51,251 nt of DNA from Gallionellaceae bacterium (GTDB lineage Bacteria; Pseudomonadota; Gammaproteobacteria; Burkholderiales; Gallionellaceae), in contig VIKH01000015.1 in assembly GCA_008080515.1 (NCBI GenBank), forward strand, positions 1-51,251, given 5' to 3'. Position 1 is the first letter of the stretch. The number at the start of each line of letters is the position of its first letter. Under the pieces are notes generated by a model. The model did no database searches and was not told the origin of the DNA. It worked only from the letters and a program-made list of their open reading frames with translations. Positions 8,065-19,659 of this stretch are shown one piece after another. A program made the position numbers and the translations under genes.

Positions 8065-9386
8065 GCGCTGTTGTGCCCCGGCGCTTCGAGCAGCGCACGT
8101 GCTTTGGCCAGCACCTGTTCGGGCGTAATCCGCTTCAGGCAAAGGTTGTCGCCATCGCACGGCGACGAGCGGTGGTTGTATGCGGTCAGGCATGGCGAAC
8201 AGGGCAGGGCAGCAAAAAAACAGTGGCTGTTTCTGGCCAGCGAACCGTACAGCACCGGCGTTTCCGGCCCGAAAAAAACCAGCGAGGAAATCGGGGTGAG
8301 CGCGGCAAACTGGCCGGGGCCGCCGTCGTTGGTCACCAGCAGTGATGCGCGGTGAAACAGCGCGAGCAGGTGCCGCACTGATTTCGTGTACCCGGTCAGG
8401 TCTGCGCAATGCGGGTGTTGGCAGTGTGCCACGATGTCCTGGCCGTAAGGTTTGTCCTCTTTCATGCCGATTATCCCGACCGCATAGCCGTCACCCAGCA
8501 GGCTCGCACAGAGCTGGCGGTAATTCTCCATCGGCCAGGCGCGTATCGGCAGGATGCCACCGCTGGGATAGACCAGCACCAATTTCTTTTCCTTGATCGC
8601 GGGGAAGTCGTCATGCAGTTGCGCAAAAATTTGCTGTAGCTCGCCGTCGGCAAAATTCAGGGCGGGGGGCGTGACCGGCTCGGCAACGATCGCTTCTTTG
8701 GCCTTGGGCTCCGCAGCCGATTCTATCGCTGCGACCATCGCCAAAAACTGCTGCGATAAGTGGCGGTAAGGGTTGTACAGCACCGCGCGGTTGATGAAGG
8801 AGCCGCGATAGAGCCCTTCCTGGGTATGCCGGTGAAAACCGACTCGCACCGGTGCCCCGGAAAGGTAGGAAAAAATACTGCTCACGCGGGAAAACAGCTC
8901 GCAATCTATGACTACGTCAAATTTGAGCGCGCGCATCCTGCCTATCGCCGCCAGGCTGTCCCGCGCAAAGCCGGACAGGGCGCGGTCATTGATGGTCAGC
9001 ACATTTTCTTGCGGGATCACTTCCATCAAGTCCAGCACCTCGCGGTTCTTGCCGAACAGCATGATGTGCAGCGACGCGTCGGGGTAGCGCTGCTTCAGTC
9101 GCACAAACATCGGGTGCGCGAGAACCAGGCTGCCCATTTCCGAAAGCAGGATCACCAGGATCCGCCGGGGTGGGGCAGGGTTGTCTGCGGTTCTGAAAAT
9201 AGTGCCGAAGCGGTTAATCAGGGAGAGCAGCGCGCAGATCGGTACGCCCGCAAAACGGTCCACCGCGCGTTGAAATTTTATGTTCAAAGTGCTTCCAAAG
9301 GTAAGGGCTTCCTGCGGGAGCGCATGGCTCCGCCGGGCGGCGGCATTATCGGATATAGACCCGTTTTCAACAAGTCGCGCTATCAT
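8061..9386 (-). CDS. Glycosyltransferase family 9 (heptosyltransferase-like)
   Basis: The 441-residue protein has the two-domain GT-B layout of ADP-heptose:LPS heptosyltransferases. The N-terminal domain begins near residue 75 (RRILVILLSEMGSLVLAHP). The C-terminal nucleotide-binding domain carries VYPSGG and VTNDGGPGQFAAL, followed by FFGPETPVLYG. The C-terminus has several Cys (PCSPC, CDGDNLC) as in many GT9 proteins of unknown acceptor. The start is uncertain: ATG at 9386 gives a 33-residue tail with no family match, while TTG at 9287 has GGAAGC upstream. It is the first gene of the three-gene operon and is divergent from the YdcF-like gene. Confidence 0.85.
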   Translation of the reverse strand: MIARLVENGSISDNAAARRSHALPQEALTFGSTLNIKFQRAVDRFAGVPICALLSLINRFGTIFRTADNPAPPRRILVILLSEMGSLVLAHPMFVRLKQRYPDASLHIMLFGKNREVLDLMEVIPQENVLTINDRALSGFARDSLAAIGRMRALKFDVVIDCELFSRVSSIFSYLSGAPVRVGFHRHTQEGLYRGSFINRAVLYNPYRHLSQQFLAMVAAIESAAEPKAKEAIVAEPVTPPALNFADGELQQIFAQLHDDFPAIKEKKLVLVYPSGGILPIRAWPMENYRQLCASLLGDGYAVGIIGMKEDKPYGQDIVAHCQHPHCADLTGYTKSVRHLLALFHRASLLVTNDGGPGQFAALTPISSLVFFGPETPVLYGSLARNSHCFFAALPCSPCLTAYNHRSSPCDGDNLCLKRITPEQVLAKARALLEAPGHNSA

Positions 9387-9423
9387 GCAACGGTTGCGGC
9401 AGCGCCGCTAATTTTTCCTTTTT

Positions 9424-10173
9424 ATGTCCTGGTTCACCGTCAATCTCATCAGCGCGTTTCTGCTTCCTCCGCTCAACCTGTTGCTGGTGGCTCTGGCGGG
9501 TTTGCTGCTTGCACGCGCCTTCCCGCGCCTGGGACGAACCCTGCTTATCTCTGCGCTGGCCCTGCTGTGGCTGTGTTCCACCCCTTATTTTGCCGGTGGT
9601 GCGCTACGTCTGCTGGAAAGTGAAGCCGGAGCGGTGGATGCACGGACGCAACCGGCAGATGCCATCGTAGTGCTGGGTGGCGGCACTTATTTCGGCGCGC
9701 CGGAATATGGCGCGGATACCGTAGGCGAATATGCGCTTGTTCGCTTGCGTTATGCCGCAAAGCTGCACCGGGAAACCGGAAAGCCGCTACTGGTAACCGG
9801 CGGCAAACCGCTCGGCAACGACCTCTCTGAAGCTAGCCAGATGCGGGCCGTGCTGGAAGGAGAATTCGGGGTGCCGGTACGCTGGGCCGAAGGTGCTTCT
9901 GACAATACGCTGGAAAATGCGCGATACAGTTACAGCTTGCTGCAAAAGGATGGCATCAAACGCATCTATCTGGTGACCCACGCCTGGCACATGCCGCGCG
10001 CAGCCCGTGTTTTCCGCGCTGCAGGCTTCAATGTTGTGGCCGCTCCCACCGCCTTCACCACCCGCTTTCGCACCGATCTGCTCGGCTTTCTTCCGCGCGC
10101 GGAAGCCATGAGCGACAGCAGGATTTTCATGCACGAAATAATAGGGCTGGTGTGGTATCGGTTAAAATCCTGA
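9424..10173 (+). CDS. YdcF/SanA/ElyC-family (DUF218) membrane-anchored protein
   Basis: The 249-residue protein begins with two hydrophobic helices (about residues 5-27 and 37-57), followed by a periplasmic DUF218 domain. This has ADAIVVLGGG near 76, a GEYALVRLRYAA helix, LLVTGGKP, NTLENARYS, and VTHAWHMPRAARVF. The His and Arg in the last motif are conserved in the family. ElyC and SanA affect envelope integrity and polyprenyl-carrier-linked steps, but the biochemical activity is unsettled. It is divergent from the glycosyltransferase operon and 23 bases upstream of the OsmC-like gene, so probably co-transcribed with the latter. Confidence 0.85.
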   Translation: MSWFTVNLISAFLLPPLNLLLVALAGLLLARAFPRLGRTLLISALALLWLCSTPYFAGGALRLLESEAGAVDARTQPADAIVVLGGGTYFGAPEYGADTVGEYALVRLRYAAKLHRETGKPLLVTGGKPLGNDLSEASQMRAVLEGEFGVPVRWAEGASDNTLENARYSYSLLQKDGIKRIYLVTHAWHMPRAARVFRAAGFNVVAAPTAFTTRFRTDLLGFLPRAEAMSDSRIFMHEIIGLVWYRLKS

Positions 10174-10196
10174 CATAGAAAACTGGGAGGCACATC

Positions 10197-10613
10197 ATGA
10201 AAGCACGCATCAAATGGGTAGAGCAGGTTTCCTTCCTCGGTGAAACCGAAAGCAATCATGCCGTCCTGATGGATGGCCCGCCGGATGGGGGTGGGCGCAA
10301 TCTCGGGCCGCGCCCGATGGAGCTGGTGTTGCTCGGCACCGGTGGCTGCACTACTTACGACGTGATCCACATACTCAAGAAAGGTCGCCAGCAAGTGACC
10401 GATTGTGTGGTGGATATTCAGGCGGAACGTGCAGCGGAAGACCCCAAAGTCTTCACGCGCATCCATTTTCACTTCGTGGTGACCGGCAAGAATTTGAAGC
10501 CAGAACAAGTTGAACGCGCCATCAGTCTTTCAGCGGAAAAATACTGCTCGGCTTCCATCATGCTGGGTAAAACGGCGGACATTACCCACGATTTTGAAGT
10601 GGTGCAGGAATAG
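10197..10613 (+). CDS. OsmC/YhfA-family peroxiredoxin-like protein
   Basis: The 138-residue protein has the OsmC fold signature: a central GTGGCTTYDV segment with C51, and KYCSAS with C117. These are the pair of redox-active Cys used by OsmC/Ohr proteins to reduce organic hydroperoxides. Its length and PMELVLLGTGGC motif match the YhfA subgroup, whose substrate is less clear. A GGGAGG binding site precedes the ATG by six bases. It is convergent with gyrB. Confidence 0.85.
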   Translation: MKARIKWVEQVSFLGETESNHAVLMDGPPDGGGRNLGPRPMELVLLGTGGCTTYDVIHILKKGRQQVTDCVVDIQAERAAEDPKVFTRIHFHFVVTGKNLKPEQVERAISLSAEKYCSASIMLGKTADITHDFEVVQE

Positions 10614-10666
10614 CGCCGGGATAGAGTTTGCCGTAATGCGCTTCTAAAAAATCGCACTGCGACCGT

Positions 10667-13084
<2,418 letters not shown>

Positions 13085-14191
13085 TCAAATACGCATCGGC
13101 ATGACGACATATTTAAATTCGTTATCCCCTTGCACCGTTATCAGCAGGCTACTGTTGGGATCACCGAAAGAAAAAATTACTGTGTTTGCCGAAGTATTAT
13201 TTAGCCCATCAAGCAAATAATTTACATTGAAACCAATATCAAGTGCTTCCCCGTGGTAATCGGTTTCAATATCTTCCTGGGCCTCTTCTTGCTCGCTATT
13301 GCTACTTACCACACGAAGATTTTTTTCGGTGAGGATGAAGCGTACCCCCCTGAATTTTTCATTCGATAGAATTGCCGCGCGTTGCAGGGCCTGCAATATA
13401 ACCAGCCTGTCCAAAGCAAGATGGTTTGTGTAGGTTGGAATAACCCGGTCGTAGTCAGGAAATTTACCGTCTATTATTTTGGACGTGATAATGGTGTCGA
13501 AAAAAGTTATTCGCACCTGGCTTTCTGCCAGCTCTACGGAAATTTCATCATCCGTATCCCCCAGCAATTTACACAATTCGCCGACAGTCTTTCTGGGTAA
13601 AATAACTTCTGTTTTTGGATATTCTTTATCCAAAGTCGTTTTGGTAAATGCAAGGCGGTGGCCGTCCGTCGCCACCAATTTCAAATTATCACCATCAACC
13701 ACCAGCAGGACACCATTCAAATAATAACGGATGTCCTGTTGTGCCATGGCGTATTGGACCATTCCAAATAATTTCTTGATCTGTGCCTGTTTTAACTGGA
13801 TTTTTTTTGAATGCTCGAACTGATCCAACACTTTTGGAAAATCTTTGGCAGGGAGGGTTTGCAGGCTGAATTTACTTTTGTCTGCTTTAACCTGAAGCTT
13901 GCTTTCCTGTAGTTCAAGAGAAACTTTACTTTCTTCCGGCAATACCTTGAGTATCTCCTGTAATTTTTTTGCCGCTACCGTGATGGACTCGTCCTGGTTT
14001 GTTTGGCTGTCATCACTTATCTTCGTTGCAATTTGAATTTCAAGGTCTGTTGCCGTAAAAAATAGTTCGGCACCTTTTTTTTCAATCAAAACGTTGGATA
14101 GGATGGGCAGAGTTTGTTTGCGCTCGACAATACCGATAACTATTTGCAGCGGCTTGAGCAACGTTTCCTTATTTATTTTCTTAATAAACAT
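13085..14191 (-). CDS. dnaN: DNA polymerase III beta sliding clamp
   Basis: The 368-residue protein has the normal length and three-domain clamp pattern. Landmarks are the N-terminal domain with LPILSNVLIE near residue 28, the central DIRYYLNGVLL and VATDGHRLA, and the C-terminal end VVMPMRI, which forms the partner-binding pocket. It encircles DNA as a dimer and tethers Pol III and other enzymes. It is downstream of dnaA with a 205-base AT-rich gap, which may hold its own promoter or part of the origin. Confidence 0.97.
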   Translation of the reverse strand: MFIKKINKETLLKPLQIVIGIVERKQTLPILSNVLIEKKGAELFFTATDLEIQIATKISDDSQTNQDESITVAAKKLQEILKVLPEESKVSLELQESKLQVKADKSKFSLQTLPAKDFPKVLDQFEHSKKIQLKQAQIKKLFGMVQYAMAQQDIRYYLNGVLLVVDGDNLKLVATDGHRLAFTKTTLDKEYPKTEVILPRKTVGELCKLLGDTDDEISVELAESQVRITFFDTIITSKIIDGKFPDYDRVIPTYTNHLALDRLVILQALQRAAILSNEKFRGVRFILTEKNLRVVSSNSEQEEAQEDIETDYHGEALDIGFNVNYLLDGLNNTSANTVIFSFGDPNSSLLITVQGDNEFKYVVMPMRI

Positions 14192-14396
14192 TTTTAAATA
14201 CCCTTAATAATAATGGTCGTTAGATATCGTGCAGAACATTATTTTATCGTTTTGATTGAATAGGTTAACTAGTTATAAACGTTGTGCAGAACATTCCATC
14301 AAGGCTGTGTGTTAATTGTGAGAATCCAAGTTTGAAATGCGATAGAAATCAAATTAATCACATATTATGCTCATAGAGTTAACAAGATTTACTTAT
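14192..14396. other. AT-rich dnaA-dnaN gap, candidate part of oriC
   Basis: This 205-base gap is much richer in A and T than its surroundings. It contains a 12-bp direct repeat GTGCAGAACATT at 14229-14240 and 14284-14295. Read on the minus strand the second copy gives TTCTGCACA, one mismatch from the relaxed DnaA box TTWTNCACA; the first copy is weaker. GTTAAC occurs twice. There is no perfect TTATCCACA here, so the origin assignment is tentative; the dnaA-rpmH side is an alternative. Confidence 0.35.
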
Positions 14397-15718
14397 TCAA
14401 CTCCGAAGAATTTGGTTAAGCAGGTTGAAATCTTCGTTTAATGTAGGTTCGATGCTACGCAAATTTTCGATGGTCTTGCACGCGTACATAACGGTAGTAT
14501 GATCCCTGTCACCAAAAGCCGAACCGATTTCCGGCAGGCTGAAATGTGTTAATTCTCTTGCCAGGCACATGGCAATTTGCCTTGGGCGGGCGATAAGGCG
14601 GGTGCGTTTTTTGGAAAGCAAGTCTACAACTTTGATCCGGTAGAAATCGGCAACGGTTTTTTGAATGTTTTCTATGGAAACCTGTTTGTTTTGTGATGCA
14701 AGGAGATCCCTCAACGCTTCCTTTGCCAACTCCACAGAGAAGGGGCGCTTGTGGAACTTTGAGTAGGCATCAACCCGTTTGAGTGCGCCTTCCAGTTCTC
14801 GTATGTTAGATCGCACATGCTTGGCGATAAAAAAAGCGACATCTTCCGAAATGGGGTTGTTTGATTGGGAGGCTTTTAGCAAAAGGATAGCCACCCGCAT
14901 TTCAAGTTCCGGCGGTTCGATGTAAGGCGCGGGGTCATACCGGAAATTTCTTTTGGGAAAGTATCGCAAGTAATAACAACCTGTTTGTGGCTGTCGGTTA
15001 AGGAGTTGAGCGTGTAAAAAAATTCTTGTTGAGTCGCAGGCTTGTCGGCGATGAACTGGATATCGTCTATGAGAAGCAAATCCAACGAGTTATAAAACTG
15101 CTTGATTTCATCGATTTTTTTTGCTTGAAACGCCCTCACTACATCGGAAATATAATTGGTGGCATGCACGTAACAGATTTTTGCACTCGAATTTTCTTGT
15201 CGGATATGATTTCCGATAGCCTGTAGCAGGTGGGTTTTTCCCAGGCCAACCCCGCCGTATATAAACAGGGGGTTGTACGTTGTGCCCGGTGCTTCTGCCA
15301 CTTGTATGGCGGCAGAATGCGCCAGTTGGTTTGCTTTGCCTGTAACAAAATTATCGAAAGAAAGCAGTTGGTTAAGTTTGTTTTGCGATTTGTTTACTTT
15401 GGGTATGGATACCGGTTCGTGCTTGGGGGTATTGGCGGAAGTGGAATTAGATTTTTGTGGTGCAACGCTGGCGGTTTTTTTTCCAACACGAAACTCAAAA
15501 TTTGGAATGTTTCTAAAAAAGGGTTGAGCGCGTTTAGCTATCTCCGGCAAGAAGCGTTCTTGTACGAGTTTCAAGGTAAAACTGTTTGGCGCAGTCAACG
15601 TGATCTGGTCGCCATTAACTTCGAATAGAAGCGGCTTGATCCATGAATTGAATTGTTGGGGAGGAAGGCTTTCCTTAAAGAAATTAAGGCATGAATCCCA
15701 CAAGGCTTGGCCCGGCAT
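14397..15718 (-). pseudogene. dnaA: Chromosomal replication initiator DnaA, broken by an internal deletion
   Basis: Two frames together encode DnaA. The first (from ATG 15718) gives residues 1-265: domain I, linker, Walker A GGVGLGKTH around K161-T162, Walker B LLLIDD at 215-219, and sensor I up to GMTPRL. It then runs out of frame to a stop at 14876. The second frame resumes at IEPPELEMR (14921 downwards) and continues through domain IV with [10 protein letters not shown] and DHTTV to 14397. Between PRL and IEPP only two bases remain where E. coli DnaA has eleven residues. About 31 nt are missing, including box VII SRF with the arginine finger. Since dnaA is essential, a sequence or assembly error is the likeliest cause. 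A DnaA box lies upstream at 15778. Confidence 0.9.
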
Positions 15719-15777
15719 AATCTTAATAACTACAATCCCCTGAACACTTCGAGCCATTTTACATGCAACGTGCCAAG

Positions 15778-15786
15778 TTATCCACA
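15778..15786 (+). promoter_or_regulatory. Perfect DnaA box between dnaA and rpmH
   Basis: TTATCCACA matches the E. coli consensus exactly. It lies 60 bases upstream of the dnaA start and just before the rpmH promoter, so it could serve dnaA autoregulation, origin function or both. Confidence 0.75.
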
Positions 15787-15799
15787 GAGAAAAATAAAC

Positions 15800-15828
15800 T
15801 TGACATAGAGGCCGGTAAATATTGTAAT
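15800..15828 (+). promoter_or_regulatory. Sigma-70 promoter for rpmH-rnpA-yidD-yidC
   Basis: TTGACA at 15800-15805 and TGTAAT at 15823-15828 are separated by exactly 17 bases, a near-ideal housekeeping promoter. The predicted start is about 30 bases before the rpmH ATG. Confidence 0.75.
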
Positions 15829-15866
15829 CGCGGGTTTTCAAATCAAATTTTTGGAGGCGCACAACT

Positions 15867-16001
15867 ATGAAACGCACTTATCAACCTTCCGTCGTCAAAA
15901 GAAAGCGCACCCACGGCTTTTTGGTTCGTATGAAAACCAAAGGGGGTAGGGCGGTAATTAGGGCTCGCCGAGCCAAGGGTCGCAAGCGTCTTGGGTTGTG
16001 A
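15867..16001 (+). CDS. rpmH: 50S ribosomal protein L34
   Basis: The 44-residue, strongly basic protein matches L34 throughout: MKRTYQPS start, [16 protein letters not shown] and RRAKGRKRL near the end. A good GGAGG lies nine bases before the ATG. It is the first gene of the conserved rpmH-rnpA-yidD-yidC block and overlaps rnpA by 11 bases. Confidence 0.97.
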   Translation: MKRTYQPSVVKRKRTHGFLVRMKTKGGRAVIRARRAKGRKRLGL

Positions 16002-16341
16002 TAAAAAAGCAATTTTTCCCCGCCATCGCCGGATCAGAAAGCATGCGGACTACAAGCACATGCTCGCTGCAACCAGCACATCCAACAAGTGGTTTGTTGT
16101 TTATGCGCAGAGAAACGAAGGCGGAATTTCCAGGTTGGGGGTGGTAGCCAGCAAGAGAATTATGCCTACTGCGGTATCCAGAAATTTTACCAAGCGTCTG
16201 GTGAGAGAGGTATTCAGGCTCAACCTTGCTGCGGATAGTGCATGGGATGTAGTGGTGCGAGCCAGAAAGCAATTGGACCCGAATACCTCGGCGGAAGGTC
16301 GGCAGGCCTTAAAACAATTATTGCAAGCCATACAACCGTGA
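15991..16341 (+). CDS. rnpA: Ribonuclease P protein component
   Basis: The 116-residue basic protein has RnpA features: an early [14 protein letters not shown], the [10 protein letters not shown] strand, and the RNP motif [15 protein letters not shown] near residue 62. It binds the RNase P RNA and helps mature tRNA 5' ends. There is no ATG at the start. TTG at 15991, inside the rpmH 3' end, is the best candidate, and rpmH/rnpA overlaps occur in other bacteria. The gene encoding the RNase P RNA is not in this window. Confidence 0.92.
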   Translation: MGCDKKAIFPRHRRIRKHADYKHMLAATSTSNKWFVVYAQRNEGGISRLGVVASKRIMPTAVSRNFTKRLVREVFRLNLAADSAWDVVVRARKQLDPNTSAEGRQALKQLLQAIQP

Positions 16342-16550
16342 TACGTCGGCTGGTCGTTGGAATGATACGCGCATACCAGTATTTGGTGAGCCCGTTAAGA
16401 CCCCCGACCTGCCGTTTTACTCCTACATGTTCCCACTATGCTTGCGATGCTGTCTCCAAGCACGGAGTCTGGCGCGGCATGTGGTTAAGCATCAAACGGT
16501 TAGCTCGCTGCAACCCCTGGAATCCGGGCGGTTATGATCCCGCACCTTGA
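16338..16550 (+). CDS. yidD: Membrane protein insertion efficiency factor YidD
   Basis: The 70-residue product starts at GTG 16338, which overlaps the rnpA stop. The frame is open further upstream, but that region is rnpA. It has the YidD signature: an amphipathic N-terminal helix (MIRAYQYLVSPL), PPTCRFTPTCSHYA with conserved Cys, and the RCNPWNPGGYDP end. It assists YidC-dependent insertion at the inner membrane, consistent with yidC starting 28 bases downstream. Confidence 0.93.
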   Translation: MIRRLVVGMIRAYQYLVSPLRPPTCRFTPTCSHYACDAVSKHGVWRGMWLSIKRLARCNPWNPGGYDPAP

Positions 16551-16577
16551 TAAAGTTACGATAGACAAGACAAGCAA

Positions 16578-18233
16578 ATGGATTTCAACCGATTTTTTTT
16601 ATTGTTGATTTTTACGTTCTCGGTTTTTTTGCTTTGGGATGGCTGGCAACGCTCCCAGCATCCGGAAGCGCAAACTGCCCCTGCCGCAACGCAAGCTGCA
16701 AGCGCACCAATTGCAGCGCCGTCTGCAACGCTGGCGGCGGCCCCCGGACGCCCGGATTCAGCTGAAATCCAGACCCGGCAAAAGCAAGAAGCCGGGCAAA
16801 AAATTACGGTCAAAACCGACTTGATGGTTGCGGAAATCAGCTCCATAGGCGGCGATTTGCGCCGCCTGGAGTTTACGCAGCACCGCGATGCGTTGGACAA
16901 AAGTAAGCTTTTCACGTTGTTGCAGGAACAGAAAGCACATACTTACATCGCCCAAACCGGCTTGCTGGGTTCCGGGTTGCCGACGCATCACGCGTCATTT
17001 GTGGCGCAAGCCAGCGACTACCAGTTGGTTGAAGGCAAAGACTCGCTTGAGGTGCGGCTGGTCACAACCGATGCGACCGCCGCAAAGGTAAGCAAGATAT
17101 TTGTATTCCATCGTGGCAGCTATCTGGTCGATGTGAGCTATGAAATAGAAAACATCGGCCCCACCCCAATATCTCCTTCGGCTTATTTTCAGCTAGTACG
17201 CGATACGTCACCGCCGGAAGGAGGCTCGCAGTTTGTGCCCACTTACACCGGCCCCGCCATCTATACGGAACAGGAGAAATTTCAGAAAGTTGATTTTTCC
17301 GACATAGACAAGGGTAAAACCAGTTATCCACAACGTGCGGATAATGGCTGGATCGGCATGTTGCAGCATTACTTTGTGGCGGCATGGTTGCCCAAGGACA
17401 AGGTGCAGCGAGAGTATTACACCAAGCAACTGGAGGGTGGCCTGTATTCGGCGGGAGTAATATTGCCGGTAAGCGCTGTGGAACCCGGGCAAATCGCCAA
17501 AGTGGGTGTTCCCCTGTATGTTGGGCCGGCTCAGATTTCGCTGGACAAAATCGCACCCGGCCTCGGTCTTACCGTTGACTACGGCTGGTTTACCATCATC
17601 GCAAACCCCTTGTTCTGGCTGCTGACCTTTTTGCAGGGCTGGGTGCAAAATTGGGGGGTTGCCATTATTTTGCTGACCATCCTAATCAAGCTGGCCTTTT
17701 TTCCGCTCTCTGCCGCCAGCTATCGTTCTATGGGCAAGATGCGGGTCGTCGCCCCCAAGCTGGAGAAAATCAAGCAGCAATATGGCGATGATCGGGAGCG
17801 CTTGCACAAAGCCATGATGGAATTGTACAAGGTCGAAAAAATCAACCCGCTTGGCGGCTGTTTGCCCGTGGTGATCCAGATCCCAGTATTTATCGCGCTG
17901 TACTGGTCTATCCTGGCCAGCGTCGAGATGCGCTATGCCCCATTTTTTGGCTGGATCATCGATCTGTCAGCGGCCGATCCCTATTACGTGCTGCCTCTGA
18001 TCATGGGTGCCAGCATGATATTGCAGACCCGGCTGAACCCGACCCCGCCAGACCCCCTGCAAGCCCGAATGATGCAGATCATGCCGGTCGTATTCAGCAT
18101 CGTGTTTTTCTTCTTTCCGGCAGGATTGGTGCTGTATTCCATCGTGAACAACGTGCTTTCCATCTTGCAGCAGTGGTATATCACGCGCGGGCTGGAAGCC
18201 GAAGCTAAAGCCAAAGGTGCTGCCAAGACCTGA
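16578..18233 (+). CDS. yidC: Membrane protein insertase YidC
   Basis: The 551-residue protein has the Gram-negative YidC architecture. An N-terminal helix (FFLLLIFTFSVFLLW) is followed by a large periplasmic beta domain to about residue 330, then five conserved membrane segments. These include NWGVAIILLTILIKLAFFPL with the hydrophilic-groove Arg in the following loop, and MMQIMPVVFSIVFFFFPAGL. It inserts small and Sec-dependent membrane proteins. It overlaps mnmE by 17 bases. Confidence 0.96.
   Translation: MDFNRFFLLLIFTFSVFLLWDGWQRSQHPEAQTAPAATQAASAPIAAPSATLAAAPGRPDSAEIQTRQKQEAGQKITVKTDLMVAEISSIGGDLRRLEFTQHRDALDKSKLFTLLQEQKAHTYIAQTGLLGSGLPTHHASFVAQASDYQLVEGKDSLEVRLVTTDATAAKVSKIFVFHRGSYLVDVSYEIENIGPTPISPSAYFQLVRDTSPPEGGSQFVPTYTGPAIYTEQEKFQKVDFSDIDKGKTSYPQRADNGWIGMLQHYFVAAWLPKDKVQREYYTKQLEGGLYSAGVILPVSAVEPGQIAKVGVPLYVGPAQISLDKIAPGLGLTVDYGWFTIIANPLFWLLTFLQGWVQNWGVAIILLTILIKLAFFPLSAASYRSMGKMRVVAPKLEKIKQQYGDDRERLHKAMMELYKVEKINPLGGCLPVVIQIPVFIALYWSILASVEMRYAPFFGWIIDLSAADPYYVLPLIMGASMILQTRLNPTPPDPLQARMMQIMPVVFSIVFFFFPAGLVLYSIVNNVLSILQQWYITRGLEAEAKAKGAAKT
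17324..17332 (+). promoter_or_regulatory. Perfect DnaA box inside yidC
   Basis: A second exact TTATCCACA lies within yidC, 1.5 kb from the first. It may be chance or a DnaA-titrating site near the origin. Confidence 0.4.
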
Positions 18234-19557
18234 CACTATTGCCGCGATCGCCACCGCCCCCGGTCGGGGAGGGATAGGCGTAATCCGGGTGTCCGGGCGC
18301 AACCTTGGTGAATTGATGCGGCAGGTGCTGGGCAAACAGCCAGCACCCCGCCGCGCGACATATTCATCCTTCCTCGATGCACGTGGTGAGGTGATAGATC
18401 AGGGCGTAGCCCTGTACTTCCCCGCACCGCACTCTTACACTGGCGAAGACGTGCTGGAAATGCACGGCCACGGCGGCCCCGCAGTCATGCAACTGCTATT
18501 GCTGCGTTGCCTGGAATTAGGTGCATGGCCCGCCCAACCGGGCGAATTTACCCATCGGGCATTCCTCAACGACAAGCTGGATCTGGCGCAGGCGGAAAGT
18601 GTAGCTGATCTGATTGATGCCACCACCGCCCAGGCTGCACGTAGCGCCATGCGCTCGTTGCAGGGCGATTTTTCGCTCGCTATCCGGAGTCTGGTGGAAA
18701 AACTGATCGGATTGCGCATGTTGGTGGAAGCCATGCTGGACTTTCCGGAAGAGGAAATCCAAAAACCGGATACCGCCCATCGCGGTGAGCAGCTCGGGGC
18801 GTTAAGTTCGGGGCTGGAAAAAATTCTGGGGTTGGCGCAGCAAGGCAACCTGTTGCGCGAAGGCGCGCACATCGTTCTGGCAGGAAAACCCAACGTCGGT
18901 AAATCCAGCCTGCTGAATTGCTTGAGCGGAGAAGAGGTGGCGCTGGTGAGCGAAATTCCCGGCACCACGCGCGATGTGATCCGCCAGGCCGTCCAGATCG
19001 CCGGGGTGCCGTTGCACATCCTGGATACCGCCGGGTTGCGCGCCTCTCAAGACGAGGTAGAGCAGATGGGAGTCGCGCGCGCGCGCGTCGCCCTGCAACA
19101 GGCGGACGCCATCCTGGTTTTACTGGATGCCGCAACCGGTATCGGCCCGGACGACAGAAAAATTCTTGACGAATTGCCGCCGGGCATTCCCCGCCTGCTC
19201 GTTTACAACAAAATTGATTTGCTCGGCCAGCAGCCGCGCATTAGCCAGGCGGGAGAAGAATGCCGCCTCTACCTTTCCGCCAAGACAGGCGAGGGGCTGG
19301 AATTGCTGCGCGACAAGTTGCTGGCGCTGCTCGGCTGGCACCAGGAAGCCGGGGTGTTCATGGCGCGCGAGCGGCACCTGCGTGCGCTGCTCGCTACGCG
19401 AGCACACTTGCGGCGGGCGGCGGAAGAGTCGGCGCGGCCCGAAATTTTTGCCGAAGAGTTGAGGTTGGCGCAGGGGCAACTCAATTCCATTACCGGCGAA
19501 TTTACCGCAGACGACCTGTTGGGCGAGATCTTCAGCCGGTTTTGCATCGGGAAATAG
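18217..19557 (+). CDS. mnmE: tRNA uridine-5-carboxymethylaminomethyl modification GTPase
   Basis: The 446-residue protein has the N-terminal folate-binding domain (GRGGIGVIRVSG near residue 16), a helical domain interrupted by a G domain with P-loop GKPNVGKSS at 223-231, G2/G3 EIPGTTRD and DTAG, G4 NKID, and the C-terminal FCIGK whose Cys is essential. With MnmG it modifies wobble U34 in certain tRNAs. Start is GTG at 18217 inside the yidC end. A perfect parS follows its stop by three bases. Confidence 0.95.
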   Translation: MLPRPDTIAAIATAPGRGGIGVIRVSGRNLGELMRQVLGKQPAPRRATYSSFLDARGEVIDQGVALYFPAPHSYTGEDVLEMHGHGGPAVMQLLLLRCLELGAWPAQPGEFTHRAFLNDKLDLAQAESVADLIDATTAQAARSAMRSLQGDFSLAIRSLVEKLIGLRMLVEAMLDFPEEEIQKPDTAHRGEQLGALSSGLEKILGLAQQGNLLREGAHIVLAGKPNVGKSSLLNCLSGEEVALVSEIPGTTRDVIRQAVQIAGVPLHILDTAGLRASQDEVEQMGVARARVALQQADAILVLLDAATGIGPDDRKILDELPPGIPRLLVYNKIDLLGQQPRISQAGEECRLYLSAKTGEGLELLRDKLLALLGWHQEAGVFMARERHLRALLATRAHLRRAAEESARPEIFAEELRLAQGQLNSITGEFTADDLLGEIFSRFCIGK

Positions 19558-19560
19558 GCG

Positions 19561-19576
19561 TGTTTCACGTGAAACA
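19561..19576. promoter_or_regulatory. Perfect parS site (ParB binding)
   Basis: TGTTTCACGTGAAACA is an exact 16-bp chromosomal parS palindrome. It lies between mnmE and mnmG, 3.4 kb from parB. ParB loads here and spreads, and ParA then segregates the origin. Confidence 0.95.
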
Positions 19577-19659
19577 TACACCGGGCCGACATCCGGCAAG
19601 TTTCTGTGCCGACATCTTTTTGTTGTATGATGCGCGCCTTTGTTGCGGCAGGTGCGCGG

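Noticed and set aside
8065-8409. Upstream extension of the gtrA frame
   Set aside because: It overlaps the GT9 gene on the same strand in another frame. ATG 8064 overlaps the GT9 stop as expected for coupling.
19606-19659. Earlier start for mnmG
   Set aside because: The 18 extra residues have no family match, and MnmG proteins begin at about [15 protein letters not shown].
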